DNA from: Siphlonurus alternatus
Lineage: Eukaryota > Arthropoda > Insecta > Ephemeroptera > Siphlonuridae
Assembly (NCBI GenBank): GCA_949825025.1
Contig: OX463788.1
Location: 31,994,878 to 32,058,877, forward strand
Direction of reading: 5' to 3'
Length of the DNA: 64,000 nt
Positions 37,058 through 50,169 of this stretch are shown in pieces. The translations under genes and the position numbers were made by a program. Numbering within the stretch: the first letter of the stretch is position 1; the number at the start of each line of letters is the position of its first letter. Below the pieces are notes generated by a model that was not told the DNA's origin, ran no database searches, and worked only from the letters and a program-made list of their open reading frames with translations.

Positions 37058-37266
37058 CAGAGAAAGAAGTTAGTTTAGTTTCAACTGTAACAAGGATGAA
37101 CAAATTAACAGAGTTTCTACCCAATACTAATCTAATTTCCAATCCTTTTATATCTAATTTAACAAACCAGCGCAGTGAAAGAGCATTTCTCTCGAGAGGA
37201 AGCGAGCCATTTACTTCTCACAAAACAGAAAGCATGGCTGTTTCGTTTGGTGTACCCTGGAGAAAA
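37058..37266 (+). CDS. Candidate coding exon of unknown gene
   Basis: After an acceptor (TGATTTCTTGTCTGTAG ending at 37057), an open frame runs about 70 codons with varied, serine- and asparagine-rich composition: EKEVSLVSTVTRMNK, then LTEFLPNTNLISNPFISNL, then RSERAFLSRGSEPFTSHK, then SMAVSFGVPWRK. Entry is phase 1. A possible donor is GTTAGC at 37267 (weak); otherwise the frame runs on to a stop near 37332 through AT-rich sequence. No domain is recognised. An overlapping minus-strand frame (36915-37142) with its own acceptor-like site is an alternative, so strand is not certain. Confidence 0.35.
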
Positions 37267-37339
37267 GTTAGCGATGACTACTGCTATAACATTTTTTTTA
37301 TATATATACGAGTATATATTTTTGTAATATAACAAAATT

Positions 37340-38200
37340 AATAATTTTTATAAAATATTCTATTGGAAAACTCAGTGAATTGCAATCAATATAAATTGAT
37401 GTTTAATATAATATATTATACACAGTGAATGAATAATTTTGTAATATTGAATATTAATTACAATTTCATCAGAAAAATTATTTAATACCATCATATTTAC
37501 ATTTTCCCTGTGAATAAAATTAATTTTAAATTCAGATAATCATAGTGCATTAAATGATTATAATGCCAGAGCAGTGTTGCGTATCGAATGTGGTAAATGC
37601 GATTATATATTACTATATTACAGATTTGCTGTTGGTCATATGAGCTGCATCATGCTATCACAACGTGACAATATTCTACATTCATGTCTAAAATTACTTT
37701 ATTAAAATCATACACAGTAATTTGTAACATTATTTAAACCAACAAACTGAGCTAATCAAGTAATTATAATTATATATAACACTGTATAATTATATATATG
37801 TTATACATCTCGTATTTTCATAATCGTACTTTTCTTTTTTAATTATGGCTTTTACTAATCACTTGATTGTAATTAGGCAACATTGTTATGAATAAAAATA
37901 ATTAAATCAGTTAATCGTTTAAAAAATATGTTTTACTATAGTTAATTAACAATACCAATTTTCCATAAAATAAAATTAAATTTATAATTATTTGTTATAA
38001 TAATATAATCATATGTACATAATATTATTTAGGATAATGTATATTAATTATAAAATAATTTATCAATATGAACTCTGCTTTCCGGAATTTTATGATCCGA
38101 TATGATATAAATGACAATAAATGGATGGTAATTGATTAAAAAAAAGGGGTAAAACTTTTTCTCTCCGGGCTAACGTGTTTGATTTAGTTTGATTAGGATG
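37340..38200. other. AT-rich DNA, no gene seen
   Basis: Short TA and ATTA runs only. Confidence 0.5.
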
Positions 38201-38879
38201 AGTAACAGCCCATGTTAGTTCTTTATATAGGAACGAGGAGGGGAGAACAAATGTTGATATAGTGAAGGATCTCGATCACAAATAACAATAATAAAGATAA
38301 TGCTTGGTGATTTGATGTGCACTTGGCAAAGTGGCCTCGCCCTGCTAGCTGACTGACCCACGGACCGCATACCCTCCCCTTGCCTTAACTTTAAGTACAT
38401 TCCGCATCATATTTAAGTAGGCTTTGATCGTGTTTGAAACGTTCTCATTCATTGATTTAAATTTTTTTTTCTCATGGCACTGATCCGAATCATAGCCCAA
38501 TTGTATTATACCGAAATCACAAGATAAAAAGCCTTTTTTTTATATTCTCTTGGCTATTCCCAGCTCACATTATTGTACATGCACGAGTGCGTGCCACGAT
38601 TGTTCCATTTATATTATAGTTATTGTCGTAACATCTTATAGTGCAACATAAAATAGCCTTGCACTTCTCTCAGCAGTATCACTATATACGGTGACTCCGA
38701 AGTGCAATAATGAATGATAGCATTGTATATATAATATATATTTTTTTATGTAAATAAATCTAATAAAGTCTATAGTTCAATGTTCGAGGCCAAACCACGT
38801 AATGTTATTATAAAGCTACATACAGTATATATTATGATCTTGTCAAGCGATAAAAAAAAAATTATTCACTGACGTCAAA

Positions 38880-39168
38880 ACCAAGTTTTGCGGTTTTTTG
38901 TTTCCACTGCCTCGAGTGATATTAACCCTGCTACTGGCACATGAAACCACCACCAACCACTGAGCCAGCTAGCCAGCAAGCCTTGTTCGTCTACTCTTGC
39001 GTATTGAGGTAGGAAGCAGGTACTAGGTAGGCAGCCAACCCAGTTCCCAGTTCAGCCAGGCACATTCACACCTCCATCAGGAGCTCGTTATAACCGTAAC
39101 ACCCACAACTTCCCCTCGTATTGATCATACACAAATAACACCAATTTTCTCCGCAGCGCAGATGAGCG

Positions 39169-39257
<89 letters not shown>

Positions 39258-39315
39258 TGCGGGTGTGAGGCGTACATTAGGGACAGCCACAGCTAGAGAA
39301 GGGTATACCAAAGGG
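38880..39315. other. GC island containing (CT)n
   Basis: Includes CAGCTAGCCAGCAAGCC (38967-38985) and GGTAGGCAGCCAACCC, then a (CT)n array. A CRE-like TGACGTCA lies just upstream near 38870. Confidence 0.4.
39172..39255. repeat. (CT)n microsatellite, about 42 units
   Basis: Uninterrupted CT. Confidence 0.97.
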
Positions 39316-39577
39316 GGGAGGCGAGATTATGGGAAACCTCATTTTCCATACCACAGACTGCATCTACTACTGCAACGAAGCAATTTCAAACCAAACGTGT
39401 GAACATTTACTAATACTTTTCTCCAAATATATATTATGCATGCATGAAAAATACACATTGTAGTAAATATTTAGAAGCATTTTAAATAATAAGCTAGAAC
39501 TATACAATTATATAATTATACAAGTTATTTTCTTTTGATAACATTCTGACATTTATCATTATAAATATTATATAAAA

Positions 39578-39610
39578 TTAATTTTTCATTAATTTTTAAT
39601 GAAAAATTAA
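39578..39610. other. Perfect AT-rich hairpin
   Basis: Fifteen-base stem TTAATTTTTCATTAA with its exact complement across three bases. Confidence 0.8.
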
Positions 39611-40173
39611 TGAACACAGGTAGAACACTAATATTCATTCATATATTTTAACATCTGAAGTATATAAATGTGAATATTGAATAATATTTTTTTTAACTAA
39701 AAAACAATATTTTACCAAATGTAAATAAATATACGGAATGCTATAAATAGCATCATTAAATCAGTTGTATTTAGAAAACATGGTGGTCATGCATGAGGTT
39801 TGTCCGTCGTATATCTTTGGTGCAGTGCGGTAGTTGTTGTTTCATCCAGTTTAGCTGGGAATCAATAATAGCTTGCTTCAAATTTACTATACCTGTAAAT
39901 GTCATTGATTTTATAGTGTAAGAAACACATAAGGGTACGCAAGCTGTTACTTCTCATCTGAGTGCAAGCTCAAGTCTAAAACAACTAAACAGCATGTTGA
40001 AGAAAGAGAGGAGAAAATAAAGGAGGGGGGAGATACACAATTTGTTCTAACAATGCTTTTAAAAGGCATTAAAAAGTTCCATGTGTTTTATTTTATATTT
40101 ATAACAGAGTTAGTTTCAACTTGATTTTTTTATTCAAATATTAATAACCTAATGATAATTTAATTTTTCTGTG

Positions 40174-40180
<7 letters not shown>

Positions 40181-40204
<24 letters not shown>
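40181..40204. repeat. Poly-A tract, about 24 bases
   Basis: Not preceded by a recognisable retroelement end. Confidence 0.9.
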
Positions 40205-40819
40205 CATTTTCTTAATTATTTCATTCTCTATAATATTTAATTATGGTAATTGTAAAATGACAAAATGGCACAAATTGATCAGCTTACGACCTTTACTGAT
40301 GAGCAAAGCAGTATTAATATTGTAAACAAATATTTGTTTATTTTTAATTATTGAATTTGTAGAACTTTTTATGTCAACATATTACGTAGCTTGTTTGCGG
40401 TGAAATACAATGAAAAAAAAGGAGGCCGGGGGAAAAAGTACTTATAAGTATTATCAAAAATATAAATTTATAAATATATTCATGTATGTATTATAAATTA
40501 ATTATGTTTCAGTAATTTTACTAGTAAAAATTATTTCTGACTTTTAAGCATGTAAAACTTATTTTTATTCAGGTTACTCCAATTTGTGCAGTAAAAGTTT
40601 TTTGACGCTATAGCTTTGCTTGACAAGTTAATGTGAACATCAAAATGTTATAGGTCGTCATTTATTAGACACAAGTAAACGTGCAAGCAAAATAAACACA
40701 GATTGTAAGACACAACTTGTTAAATTTGAAAGTATATTCATCTGAAACAAAAATATGGATTTGCCTTTTTACCCATAGTGATTGAAAAACATGTAACCAA
40801 GTAACCAATGAATTCCTCA

Positions 40820-41030
40820 ATCACAGCCGCCCACAGCCGCCATTACCCCTGCTGATACAAATGTAGGCTAATCGCCGTACAATCATTGTCTGCACTCGTT
40901 AACAATACCTCACTACCTCACCGCCGCGTGGCCTCAGGCAAGTGAAGTTGGGCGGTTGGCCTAATTTTCGGGGGTTAGGAACTTAATGGCGGCTGCTGAT
41001 ACGAACTTTTTAAAGAGCAGACGATCTTTC
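40820..41030. other. GC-richer patch with a repeated GCTGATAC block
   Basis: CAGCCGCCATT (about 40843) and its complement AATGGCGGCTG (about 40985) face each other. Both are also followed closely by GCTGATAC in the same direction, so the arrangement mixes inverted and direct copies. Confidence 0.4.
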
Positions 41031-41083
41031 ACTCTTCCTTCTTGCTGCGTTTTGTCGAGCAAGAATTATTTTTCAAACACATA

Positions 41084-41449
41084 AAGCTCAAACCACAATT
41101 CATACGATTTTGCTTTTACTCCGAAGCATGAAAAGTTTTTCTTCTTATCTTGTGTTTATGATTGGCCTTTGGAATTATCTGTCACCAATCATGAAGAAGA
41201 TACGCGTAAGGGAGGTCGCAGACAAACTTCGCATCGCATGGTATGGTATCGTATGACTTCGTACGATAAAAATTTAGAATCGGTTCTAAATGAGAAACTT
41301 ACGATGTCATACCATACAATACCATGCGAAGCTGTGATCGCATAGTTTCTTAATTTTTTTATCATACGCTACGAAATCATGCGACTAGCCTAACAAGAAC
41401 AACTTATTTTGTTTCATAGCAAAATCTTATCAATTGTGGTTTGAGCTTA
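41084..41449. mobile_element. Foldback element with inner palindromic core
   Basis: Outer arms AAGCTCAAACCACAATT and their complement frame 366 bp. Inside, CTTCGCATCGCATGGTATGG (about 41229) pairs with the complement of the stretch near 41313-41334. CATACCAT and CGTATGACTTCGTACG blocks make the centre highly self-complementary. No frame and no second copy in the window. Confidence 0.7.
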
Positions 41450-42239
41450 AGACTGAAAATCAGAAATCACACTTTCTGTAACAGATTTTGTTATAATATA
41501 TTATCCTATAATAATTGATTTTGTTCTTCTTTTAGTGTTATTTTTTTAATAAAGTATTATGTATTATCACTGATTAGAGTGATAAGAAATGAGGAATTTT
41601 GAACCATTAAAAGATAAGTTCAACTATCAGATTCGGAATTTTTTTCCACACCATTTTTTTTTTTGTCTTTTTATCTTTGTCTCAAAATAAGCTCACGGAA
41701 TAAAAAAAATTAGTTGTGCAGGGAGTGTAGTGTATAAAATAGATCAATGTGTACAAATACATACAATAAAAGGTGTGAAATACTAAAAAAAAAAACTCTG
41801 TAGTATTATATTTAGAGTAGTAGTTATATATTAGTAATATTATATATGATATATATATATATTATAACTAATTCATATATATATATATATATTATCTATG
41901 TAAAGCACTCTATCGTAGCTCTTTTTTAATGCATTATTAAATAATTATAATTTAATCGGTTATTAAATTTCCAGTTCATTTTGAATTAATTAAAAATTAA
42001 CATACTGTATAAAATATTAATGTACATGGAAGTAACCTCATTAATAACGGAATTCTCTTAATTATATGTAAAATTTTCTGTTTTTGATGCAACATTTAAT
42101 TATTTACATCAATGTTAGCTTACTAGAGCATATTCTGCTATTGACGTAAACATTCAAACTTAACAACAGCATTGCTGTAACAAACTCGTACGAATACATG
42201 GTCTAATTCAAACTTCGCGCATATTAGGCATATTAGCTA

Positions 42240-42433
42240 CAGGAACGTACAGGAAACCTATAGCAGGAAACCCGGCACACCCTAAGGTGCACCTCCCGAA
42301 TGCAGAGCACTTGTCCAAACGGTCCAAACCCCGGAAAAGTGGTGAAAAGTATCTCACCCTAGACTGGGATTCGGACCCGCTGCAACATTCCGCATGTGAG
42401 ACGGGAGCGCAACCAATGTGCCTACACTACTTG
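42240..42433 (-). mobile_element. tRNA-derived SINE
   Basis: On the minus strand the head reads AGTGTAGGCACATTGGTTGC (A-box region, 42413-42424) and then GGGTCCGAATCCC (B box, 42366-42378) at tRNA-like spacing, the internal promoter of RNA polymerase III. A GC-rich body of about 125 bp follows with GGGAGGTGCACCTTAGGGTG and GCCGGGTTTCCTGC. A functional tRNA is unlikely because the arms do not fold cleanly. The 3' end probably derives from a partner LINE, which is inferred; no tail or duplication is clear. The plus-strand frame 42287-42472 is a shadow. Confidence 0.75.
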
Positions 42434-42479
42434 GTAGCATTTTTGAACTTATTGAATTCAAACTTTACTTGATTTTAAA

Positions 42480-43640
42480 TTGATATAATAAGACAAGAAA
42501 AAAAAAATGAAAGAAACAATTAAAAAGCATTTTTGATTTTTCCTTTTGTCTCTTTTAATAAAATAAAATTTGCATTAAAAATTTCTTATGATAAATAAAA
42601 AGCTTCGAGATTTCATTTCGTAGTATTTATATATTTAAGTACAGTACAGTGTTCACTGTGTTCTTGACATATCACTACTAGCCTACGCGCGCCAGAGACT
42701 TGATCTTTATGTGTCTGTTGATATAGATATTAACTCCTAGTCGATATAGGAAATGGACTCAAGAAGACTCCAACTTGTGTTCACATCTGTAACATGCCAG
42801 TAGAAACCTGACGTTGAGATCAAGCACTAAAGGTATCTCTATAATGTTTCCTGCTACGACTGCCAGTCACATGCAAAAAATAGCTAGATTGAAAGCACCT
42901 GTACAAGCGACTTACGTTTGTAAAAGAAAATCGAATACGTATAATATCCACTCTTTTTTATTAAAAAATATGCAGTAAAGAAAGAGTATGTATTATATAA
43001 GAAATTAATTCGATGCTTTACTAATAATCTAGAAACTTGCAATTTTATGTGTTTGTTATAATGTTTGAATTAAAGTTCAATGAATAGGGACATAATAAAA
43101 TATAACCAGGAATGTAATATTTTAAATTTAAGTTTGAACAATCACACTTTTTTTTACCTAATAATAAATTTCTATGAAAGATGGTTAGTTTTATATTTAC
43201 GAATGTAATTCATTTCAGCGGTTGTCATTAGTGAACTATTTAGTAGAATTAGTTCTATGATTGGTAACTTGTAAGTACATGCATTGCCTGTGTAGCACTG
43301 CCCGCCCGCTACCTCATATAACATTTATTTATAGTTTCTTACTGCAAGTATGTCATTGCCAGCCTAGGTCCGAGCTAGAACGCAATGCAATGCAAGTAAT
43401 TAACTGCATAATGCGGTACACTTTACTAACAGTAAGTCTTTTGGCGTGGTAATTTTTTTACGTGCATGCATGCAGTTTACAGTAATTACACTAATTACTG
43501 TGTTACAATGTTTACCAAATATAATTTATTTCATTAAAGGTAGACTTTATTTTATTAAAAACTTAACTGTCTGATATTTTTTATAATGATTTATTTTCAA
43601 TATGTAAGTATCAGTTTTAGTAAAAATATTTAAAAAATTA
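42480..43640. other. AT-rich DNA, no supported gene
   Basis: A GC-richer bit at 43280-43420 has an open frame on the plus strand without convincing splice sites. Confidence 0.45.
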
Positions 43641-43721
43641 CATTGCTCAAGCACTATTTGGAAACTGTGAAAATTGTAATGTAATATTTACTGTAAATGC
43701 ATCATCTCCGTATACTCTTAC

Positions 43722-43761
43722 CATGTCAATAGGCTTATCAGCAGGTGGCTTAACAGTGAGG
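43722..43761 (-). CDS. Candidate 40-bp minus-strand coding exon
   Basis: Excellent acceptor (AAAAGTTCCTTTTGCAG, ending at 43762) and donor (GACATG then GTAAGAG at 43721). One frame is open: LTVKPPADKPIDM, entry phase 2, exit phase 0. If the donor is ignored, the frame runs on (VRVYGDDAFTVNITLQF) to a stop near 43650, reading like a beta-strand-rich domain. Family unknown. It is on the same strand as the candidate at 24372-24439, but the phases do not match directly. Confidence 0.3.
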
Positions 43762-43859
43762 CTGCAAAAGGAACTTTTCAGAGTTGAGGAGTGTACTAGC
43801 TGAATATGTTTTTTTTTTTTTAACTTCACTGAAAATTAACATAAAAAAAAGTAAACTCA

Positions 43860-45410
43860 TTTCTGTGAGAACCTATACAGTATAATCAGGATTCGTACAA
43901 ATCAAACTTTCCACTTTGGACCCCATTTAAGGGTTGAAAAAATTATCAAAGCCAAATTTCGAAGGTTCCACCAAATTTTGTGGCATGTTTTTAGTAGGAA
44001 TACGATTTTTTAAGTCTTTAATATGAAATTTCAGTTTGTAATCAAAAATCAAAAAATGTTATACACGAATTATGAGATAGTCTGTATATACAAAGCCTGC
44101 AGTATAATATTGTCTTTTATGTTTTATATATATTTGTTAATTTTTTTTAACGTTTTTGGAATGTTGTTATGTTATATTATTATATATATATATATATTAT
44201 GATTATACAATTTCAATCCCTTATTAAAATGATGCAAATTGAGGTTAAGAATTAAAGATTATAATTGTTGCTAATTTTAAAATAACCAAATGAGGGTTAT
44301 ATGGATGGATAGGGGATTATTAATTACTATATATCTTCAAAATTATTATCATGGAGAGGAATGCGAGGCAACAAGCTATATACTTAACAATTTGGATACT
44401 TAATTATACTCGAGTGTGTAATGGAATTTAATTTAAAGTGTATATAGTATAATAATTTTGAAACACATAATATATACTGATGCAGAGTTTACTGCTTTGG
44501 TTTCCATGAAAAAAAAAAGTAATTTTAAGTTATATACAGAGAAGACTGTTAAGTTTACCCAGCTTTAAATCATACAACAAATTCTAACCATCTGCAAAAT
44601 ACACAAAATTAAAGGTCAAATGTAAATCATTTTATTATTATTATAATTGATGTAATTAAATATTAATCATGTTTGAAAATATAGGTATTAATTATTTGTT
44701 GTTATTAAAATACTATGTAGGCTTAATTGTACTAATCAATATTTCATGAATGAATATGGAAACCACGATAATGATGTGATGGTGGAATATTAGTAAAAAT
44801 ATAATGAATTTTCATGATATTTGCATGTAGAGCAACTCATAATTTAAATTTATAAAATGCATCAAATATATATAAATAATATTTACTTATACATTATTAT
44901 TAAATTTAAAGTCTTTTTTTAATATAAATAAGAGCTAAAAAAATTAATGAAAATATTATATGGAAATAATGAAAAAAAAAATACACTCCAGTATTTGAGC
45001 TGTGAGGTATCCTGTGTTTAAAATATTTTATGCACATTAAGTTTTATTATTTAATTTAAAATATAAACTAAACTTGTGAATGTATGAAAAGTTTTGGAAC
45101 ATAAAATACTTTCCAAGTCACGCTCACATTTTTATACCAAGTTTTCTTATTTGTTCTTTTTTATGTATACTATTTCATTGCATACACCTTCTATAACAAT
45201 GTGGTTTAATATATCGATTTATATAACTTTTCTACATTTCTCAGTAAAGATTATAGAGGTTATAAAGGTATAAGATTTCAAGATACATTGCTTATATTGT
45301 GCTGTTAAATTTTTATCAGTGGGAGCAATAATATGAAAAACATGATAAATTTGAAAAACTAGTTTATTAATAAAGTTGTAAAATTTCAAAGTTATGAAAA
45401 AAGTAAGAAC
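43860..45410. other. AT-rich DNA, no gene seen
   Basis: Only short TA runs and chance frames. Confidence 0.5.
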
Positions 45411-45415
45411 TATTC

Positions 45416-45555
45416 AATCGTGATTCGTGAAGGCGTTATCCAGAAAGATATCCAGGTTTGTATCCAAAAGCGGTTATCGCAGATAGCACTAACCGTGTAT
45501 GCATGGTTTGTAAAAATACCTGTACAAATATTTTCCTTATAGGGAATCGTGCCCA
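45416..45555. mobile_element. Small foldback family E, copy 3
   Basis: Left end CGTGATTCGTGAAGGCG with GTTATCCAGAAAGATATCCA; right end is the complement of ATGGGCACGATTCCC. More diverged than copies 2 and 4. Confidence 0.65.
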
Positions 45556-45623
45556 TTTTTAAAACAGGAACTCCTGAGTCATATATAGTGACCTTTTAGT
45601 ATTTATTAAGAGTTTTTTGCCAG

Positions 45624-45747
45624 GTACACTCGTGGTCATGGAAATTTTCTGTTTGAGCCTTGTTAATCACCATGCCATGTGTTATACTTACGGAGCATGG
45701 TGATTAACAAGGCTACAAACGGAATTTTTTTAAGGCGATGAGTGTAC
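45624..45747. mobile_element. Small foldback element
   Basis: Arms of about 53 bp: GTACACTC at the outer end and GCCTTGTTAATCACCATGC next to the loop, matched by their complements with a few mismatches. The loop is about 18 bp. Confidence 0.75.
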
Positions 45748-46672
45748 ACACAGAAAAAATATCAATCATATCATGTGCTTTGCATTGCGCATCTTGTTAT
45801 TCATGATTTAACAATATCAATGAACAAATCTAACATTTTTTGTCCAACATTTATAACATATTTAAATACTAAACAACACTGACAATACATTATATAAATA
45901 ATTTAATAGACATTAACTTTTATCACAAATAATCTTGCTCAGTTGCTAACAGCATTTAGAAAAAAAAAATGTTGTCTTCAGGTCTTCTGAGATTAAAATA
46001 CGGAATGATATAGCATAATTTTCAGTAGAGTTTTTTCCTCATCTTATACTAAAAAAAATCTCACTTGTTGCATTGTGTTGATGATCTAACAGGAAAAAAA
46101 AGTAATAGTGGCGTTCAAAGTAGCAAAATACGAATAATTTGTATCTTTGTTAAGCACAAAACCAGTAAATTTGACGTTCATATTGGAACATAACATTCAT
46201 ACGTTCCCATCGTATCATATCTTGTAAAATCACTTTAAGCTTCCAACGTAAATGCAATTGTAACTCTCATTTAAAGCAATATATATATTCTTTATATATA
46301 TTATATCCTAAATGTTCAGCTTTTATGTCAAGTTCATAAATCAACAAGGGAAAAAACGTGAAGTCAATAATGAGCACAGCTTGAATCAAATTAATAGCAA
46401 CAATGATTGCTCAAAATTACACATAGTTTATTTGATACGAAAGATATCACAAAATTGTTAGACAGCTAAAATTAGCACCATTTGCTCTTTCCCAGACTCC
46501 CATTATGATGCTATATCGATTGCATTCATCACCCTTTTACGTGAACAGTAAATAATATCATTCTCCTCCCATAGTACATAAATAAATCTGATAAGCTAAT
46601 AATAATTTTACAGGCTGATTTTCCATCAACACAAACAAGACACCTTGCATATTATACAATACACTGTATATC

Positions 46673-46679
<7 letters not shown>

Positions 46680-46751
<72 letters not shown>
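46680..46751. repeat. (TA)n microsatellite, about 36 units
   Basis: Uninterrupted TA. Confidence 0.97.
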
Positions 46752-46754
<3 letters not shown>

Positions 46755-46835
46755 GCAGACGATTGAATGTATAATTGCTTAGTTATTTTCCTACTATTTA
46801 ATTCAATAAATTGAATAGAATGTTGGGGAAGAGAG

Positions 46836-46839
<4 letters not shown>

Positions 46840-46893
<54 letters not shown>
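46840..46893. repeat. (GA)n microsatellite, about 27 units
   Basis: Uninterrupted GA. Lies about 90 bp from the TA array. Confidence 0.97.
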
Positions 46894-46896
<3 letters not shown>

Positions 46897-47089
46897 AAAA
46901 AAACATTTATTAAAATAAGATACTATAAAATATGTATACGATTCTTTTTCTCAGTTAACAAACCCAAAAGAATCAGTAAAATGAACGACGTCTTAAATTT
47001 GACGACTCAAGGTATACAAACTTTCTCAAGGAATCCATGTATGCTCTATAATAAAAAAAAAAAACTAACTTTTCGTGTATGAATGGAAA

Positions 47090-47330
47090 CTTATGAGGTC
47101 TCTAATATCGGTCCATTCATTAAGCTAACTGTGCTCTGCCTTACGATAGCTACAACGTATAGCCCAAGTGTGCTGCTACTGTGGTGGTTGAGCCAAGCAA
47201 GCAAACTTCTATATAAATAGAGAGCTTGTATAGGCAGTAGCAGTGAGCTAATCCGACCGCCCCACTCCACGTTTACTAGCAGCTCCGGTGAAAAGGATGT
47301 CTTATTGCTGAACTTCTGCTGACTAGCTAC
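47090..47330 (+). promoter_or_regulatory. Candidate TATA promoter in a GC-richer island
   Basis: TATAAATAG at 47211-47219 is a consensus TATA box. About 30 bases downstream lies GGCAGTAGCAGTGAGC, in a GC-richer stretch (CCGACCGCCCCACTCC). CAAGCAAGCAA and CTACTGTGGTGGTTG lie upstream. No coding exon is visible in the next few hundred bases, so the call rests on the core elements only. Confidence 0.25.
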
Positions 47331-47339
47331 TTTACCACA

Positions 47340-48620
47340 AAATCACAAATTATATAATATAATGTCGCAGTAGTTTGTGACTAAAATCATAAGTAAAACT
47401 GGTATCATATTAGAGAACAGGGAAGAGGTACTTCGTACTTCATATTTATTATTAACTTTTAAACCGGCTTTCGGCAGTGTCGCACGAGCAGTCCTCACGA
47501 TCACATCAGAGCAAAAATTAGTTCAAAATTTAATTTATAAAACAAATAATTAACTTATTTTATGCATGTCTGAGAATTTACAGTATAAATATATATTGTG
47601 TGTATTTTTTTTTTTCAAATTATTCTAAAATTTAACGCTTCAATAGTGTATATTATATTGTATAAGTTAGGTTATAAATAAAATTTGTTAGTGCATCAAT
47701 ATTTTATTTGTATTCTTTAAATCTTATTTTTTTCCAAATTTAAGTTAAAATTTAAAACAGTATGTTTGTAATTTGATTTACATTCTTGAAAAAAAAATAC
47801 GTCATCGTAAAATTTACTGATTGGTAGTTTATGTTGTAAACAAAAATTTAAAACTATAATATTACATGTAGCTTTAACTTGAGAGTGCTATTTCGGCTCG
47901 ATGTAGTTTGATCTTGACAAATGGTGTACTCTGCTAAAAATATTTCAACTTTTAGAATGTATATGAAAAAAAAGTATAAAAAACATGGAAAAAATTGCTG
48001 TAAATTATTGTCGCAATATATTTGGCAGACGCGTCAGCTATATATATATGTGTGAAACTATTCCATCGTCTGAGCATTACAGAAAACGAGTTTTTTTTAT
48101 AATATTTTTTACATATATTGTAGTATGATATAAAAAAATATGAAATTATCATGTTATAATGTTATGTACAAGTTAAAAATATCACGTTTAAAAGAAACAG
48201 ATAAATTCAACAAAATAGTTCTATTGTACTTCATATCTGACAATAATTATACTATAAATGTTCTGTTAAAAAATGTGTATATACTTTTGTAGTTTCGTTT
48301 CAAAATACACTTTGAGAATGTGACTGTTGCCTGATAAGTATGCAACCTGCCGGACAATAATTAAACGTAATCTACAATTAATGCAACGTCTCACTCACGT
48401 TTGTCTAGATTATATCTTTCGAGTTATTACACAGCAATGTTGAAGGTTGCAGACACATGATCGCGTGTTTTAATTAGCCCACGTGGTTAATAATATGTTC
48501 AATTTTTTTGTATAAGTAATAGTACGGTAAGTATTCTTAAAACCTAGAATTTTTAAGTACGCAAAGAAAATTAATAGGTAAACTAAGAATATCTCATAAA
48601 AATTCATTTTAATTTGAGAG
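47340..48620. other. AT-rich DNA, no gene seen
   Basis: Frames at 47952-48152 and 48470-48676 on the minus strand are AT-driven and unsupported. Confidence 0.5.
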
Positions 48621-48626
48621 TTGGAA

Positions 48627-49144
<518 letters not shown>

Positions 49145-49689
49145 TTGTTGATTTTATAAACAAATTCATTATATAGTATATAATATCTTGCATATCATAT
49201 GAGAAACAAATGTTGTTATTGAAGCTTCGAGTTCAACTTATATTACGTATCGGTCAATGTATGAAATACAACACACAAGTTTCACCAGAAATAAAAAGTG
49301 AGTGTTGCAGAATTTGCCAATATTAATTTTTTTTAAATATATATATTTCTATTCCAAAGATTTTATTTTAGATTGTAGGCTAATTTTTTTAATCTTAAAA
49401 GTTAAATGATCAATTATTCAAAAAATTAGCAATGATGACTTAAATAAAATATTCAGTTATTAATAAATTTAAGTCTTTATGGAAAAATATATCAGCAGGG
49501 AATTTTAGGGGAAAAAACTGGTATAAATATATAAATTATTGTATATATAGGAATCATACATCGAGGGTAATAAAATATATCTGATATCGTATATATAGTG
49601 GTTGAAGTATCCTTCTTTAAAAAAAAAAAAAAAAGATCTCGATCTCACAATCTTTTATGTTGCTATGAAAGGAATAAAATAGAATTGAA

Positions 49690-50160
49690 AAGTTGAAGGC
49701 ACGAGTCTATATTTTTGATGGTAGGGTACTCGATCAATTTTCCAGTTTGGTTTGCTGGCTCGCTTAATCCACCGGTTTGCCTGCACGTAATAAAATAAAT
49801 TCAAGTGTGCTTTGGTGTATGGGGCAAGTGGAAGGAAGGGTTGAAGTCTGGATCTGAACAGACGGCACATTGCCAGCCAGAACCTCCACCTCCTCCCTGC
49901 TTCCCCACCACCACCATTGCCGCCGTCATTCGAGCGACTTTGCCTTGCTATATAGTAGTCGGCACCAGCAATGGCCGGCGACGCCGATTGAATCAAATGT
50001 AATCAAGCCAAGATTTGCGTGCAATGCTTGACGCCTGCCCTAGCTACGTAGCGAGTCAGTCAGCCAAGCAAGCAAGCAAGCGCTGGTATATCTCGGTAGT
50101 AGCAGCAGCGTGTCAGAATGACGTCAGTCATCACCCGGAGCCACGCACAGCCAAGTGAGA
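49690..50160. other. GC island with spaced GC
   Basis: Contains CCACCACCACCATTGCCGCC and CAGTCAGCCAAGCAAGCAAG (about 50056-50075), and TGACGTCA near 50119. The 113-codon minus-strand frame (49655-49996) has a glycine-rich run from the repeat and no domain. Confidence 0.4.
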
Positions 50161-50169
50161 AAGTTCAAG

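Noticed and set aside
36915..37142. Minus-strand frame overlapping the 37-kb exon candidate
   Set aside because: Not dismissed fully, but the plus-strand frame is longer and better composed; kept as an alternative in that entry.
42361..42433. Functional tRNA gene
   Set aside because: A and B boxes are present, but the acceptor and anticodon arms do not pair, and a SINE body follows directly.
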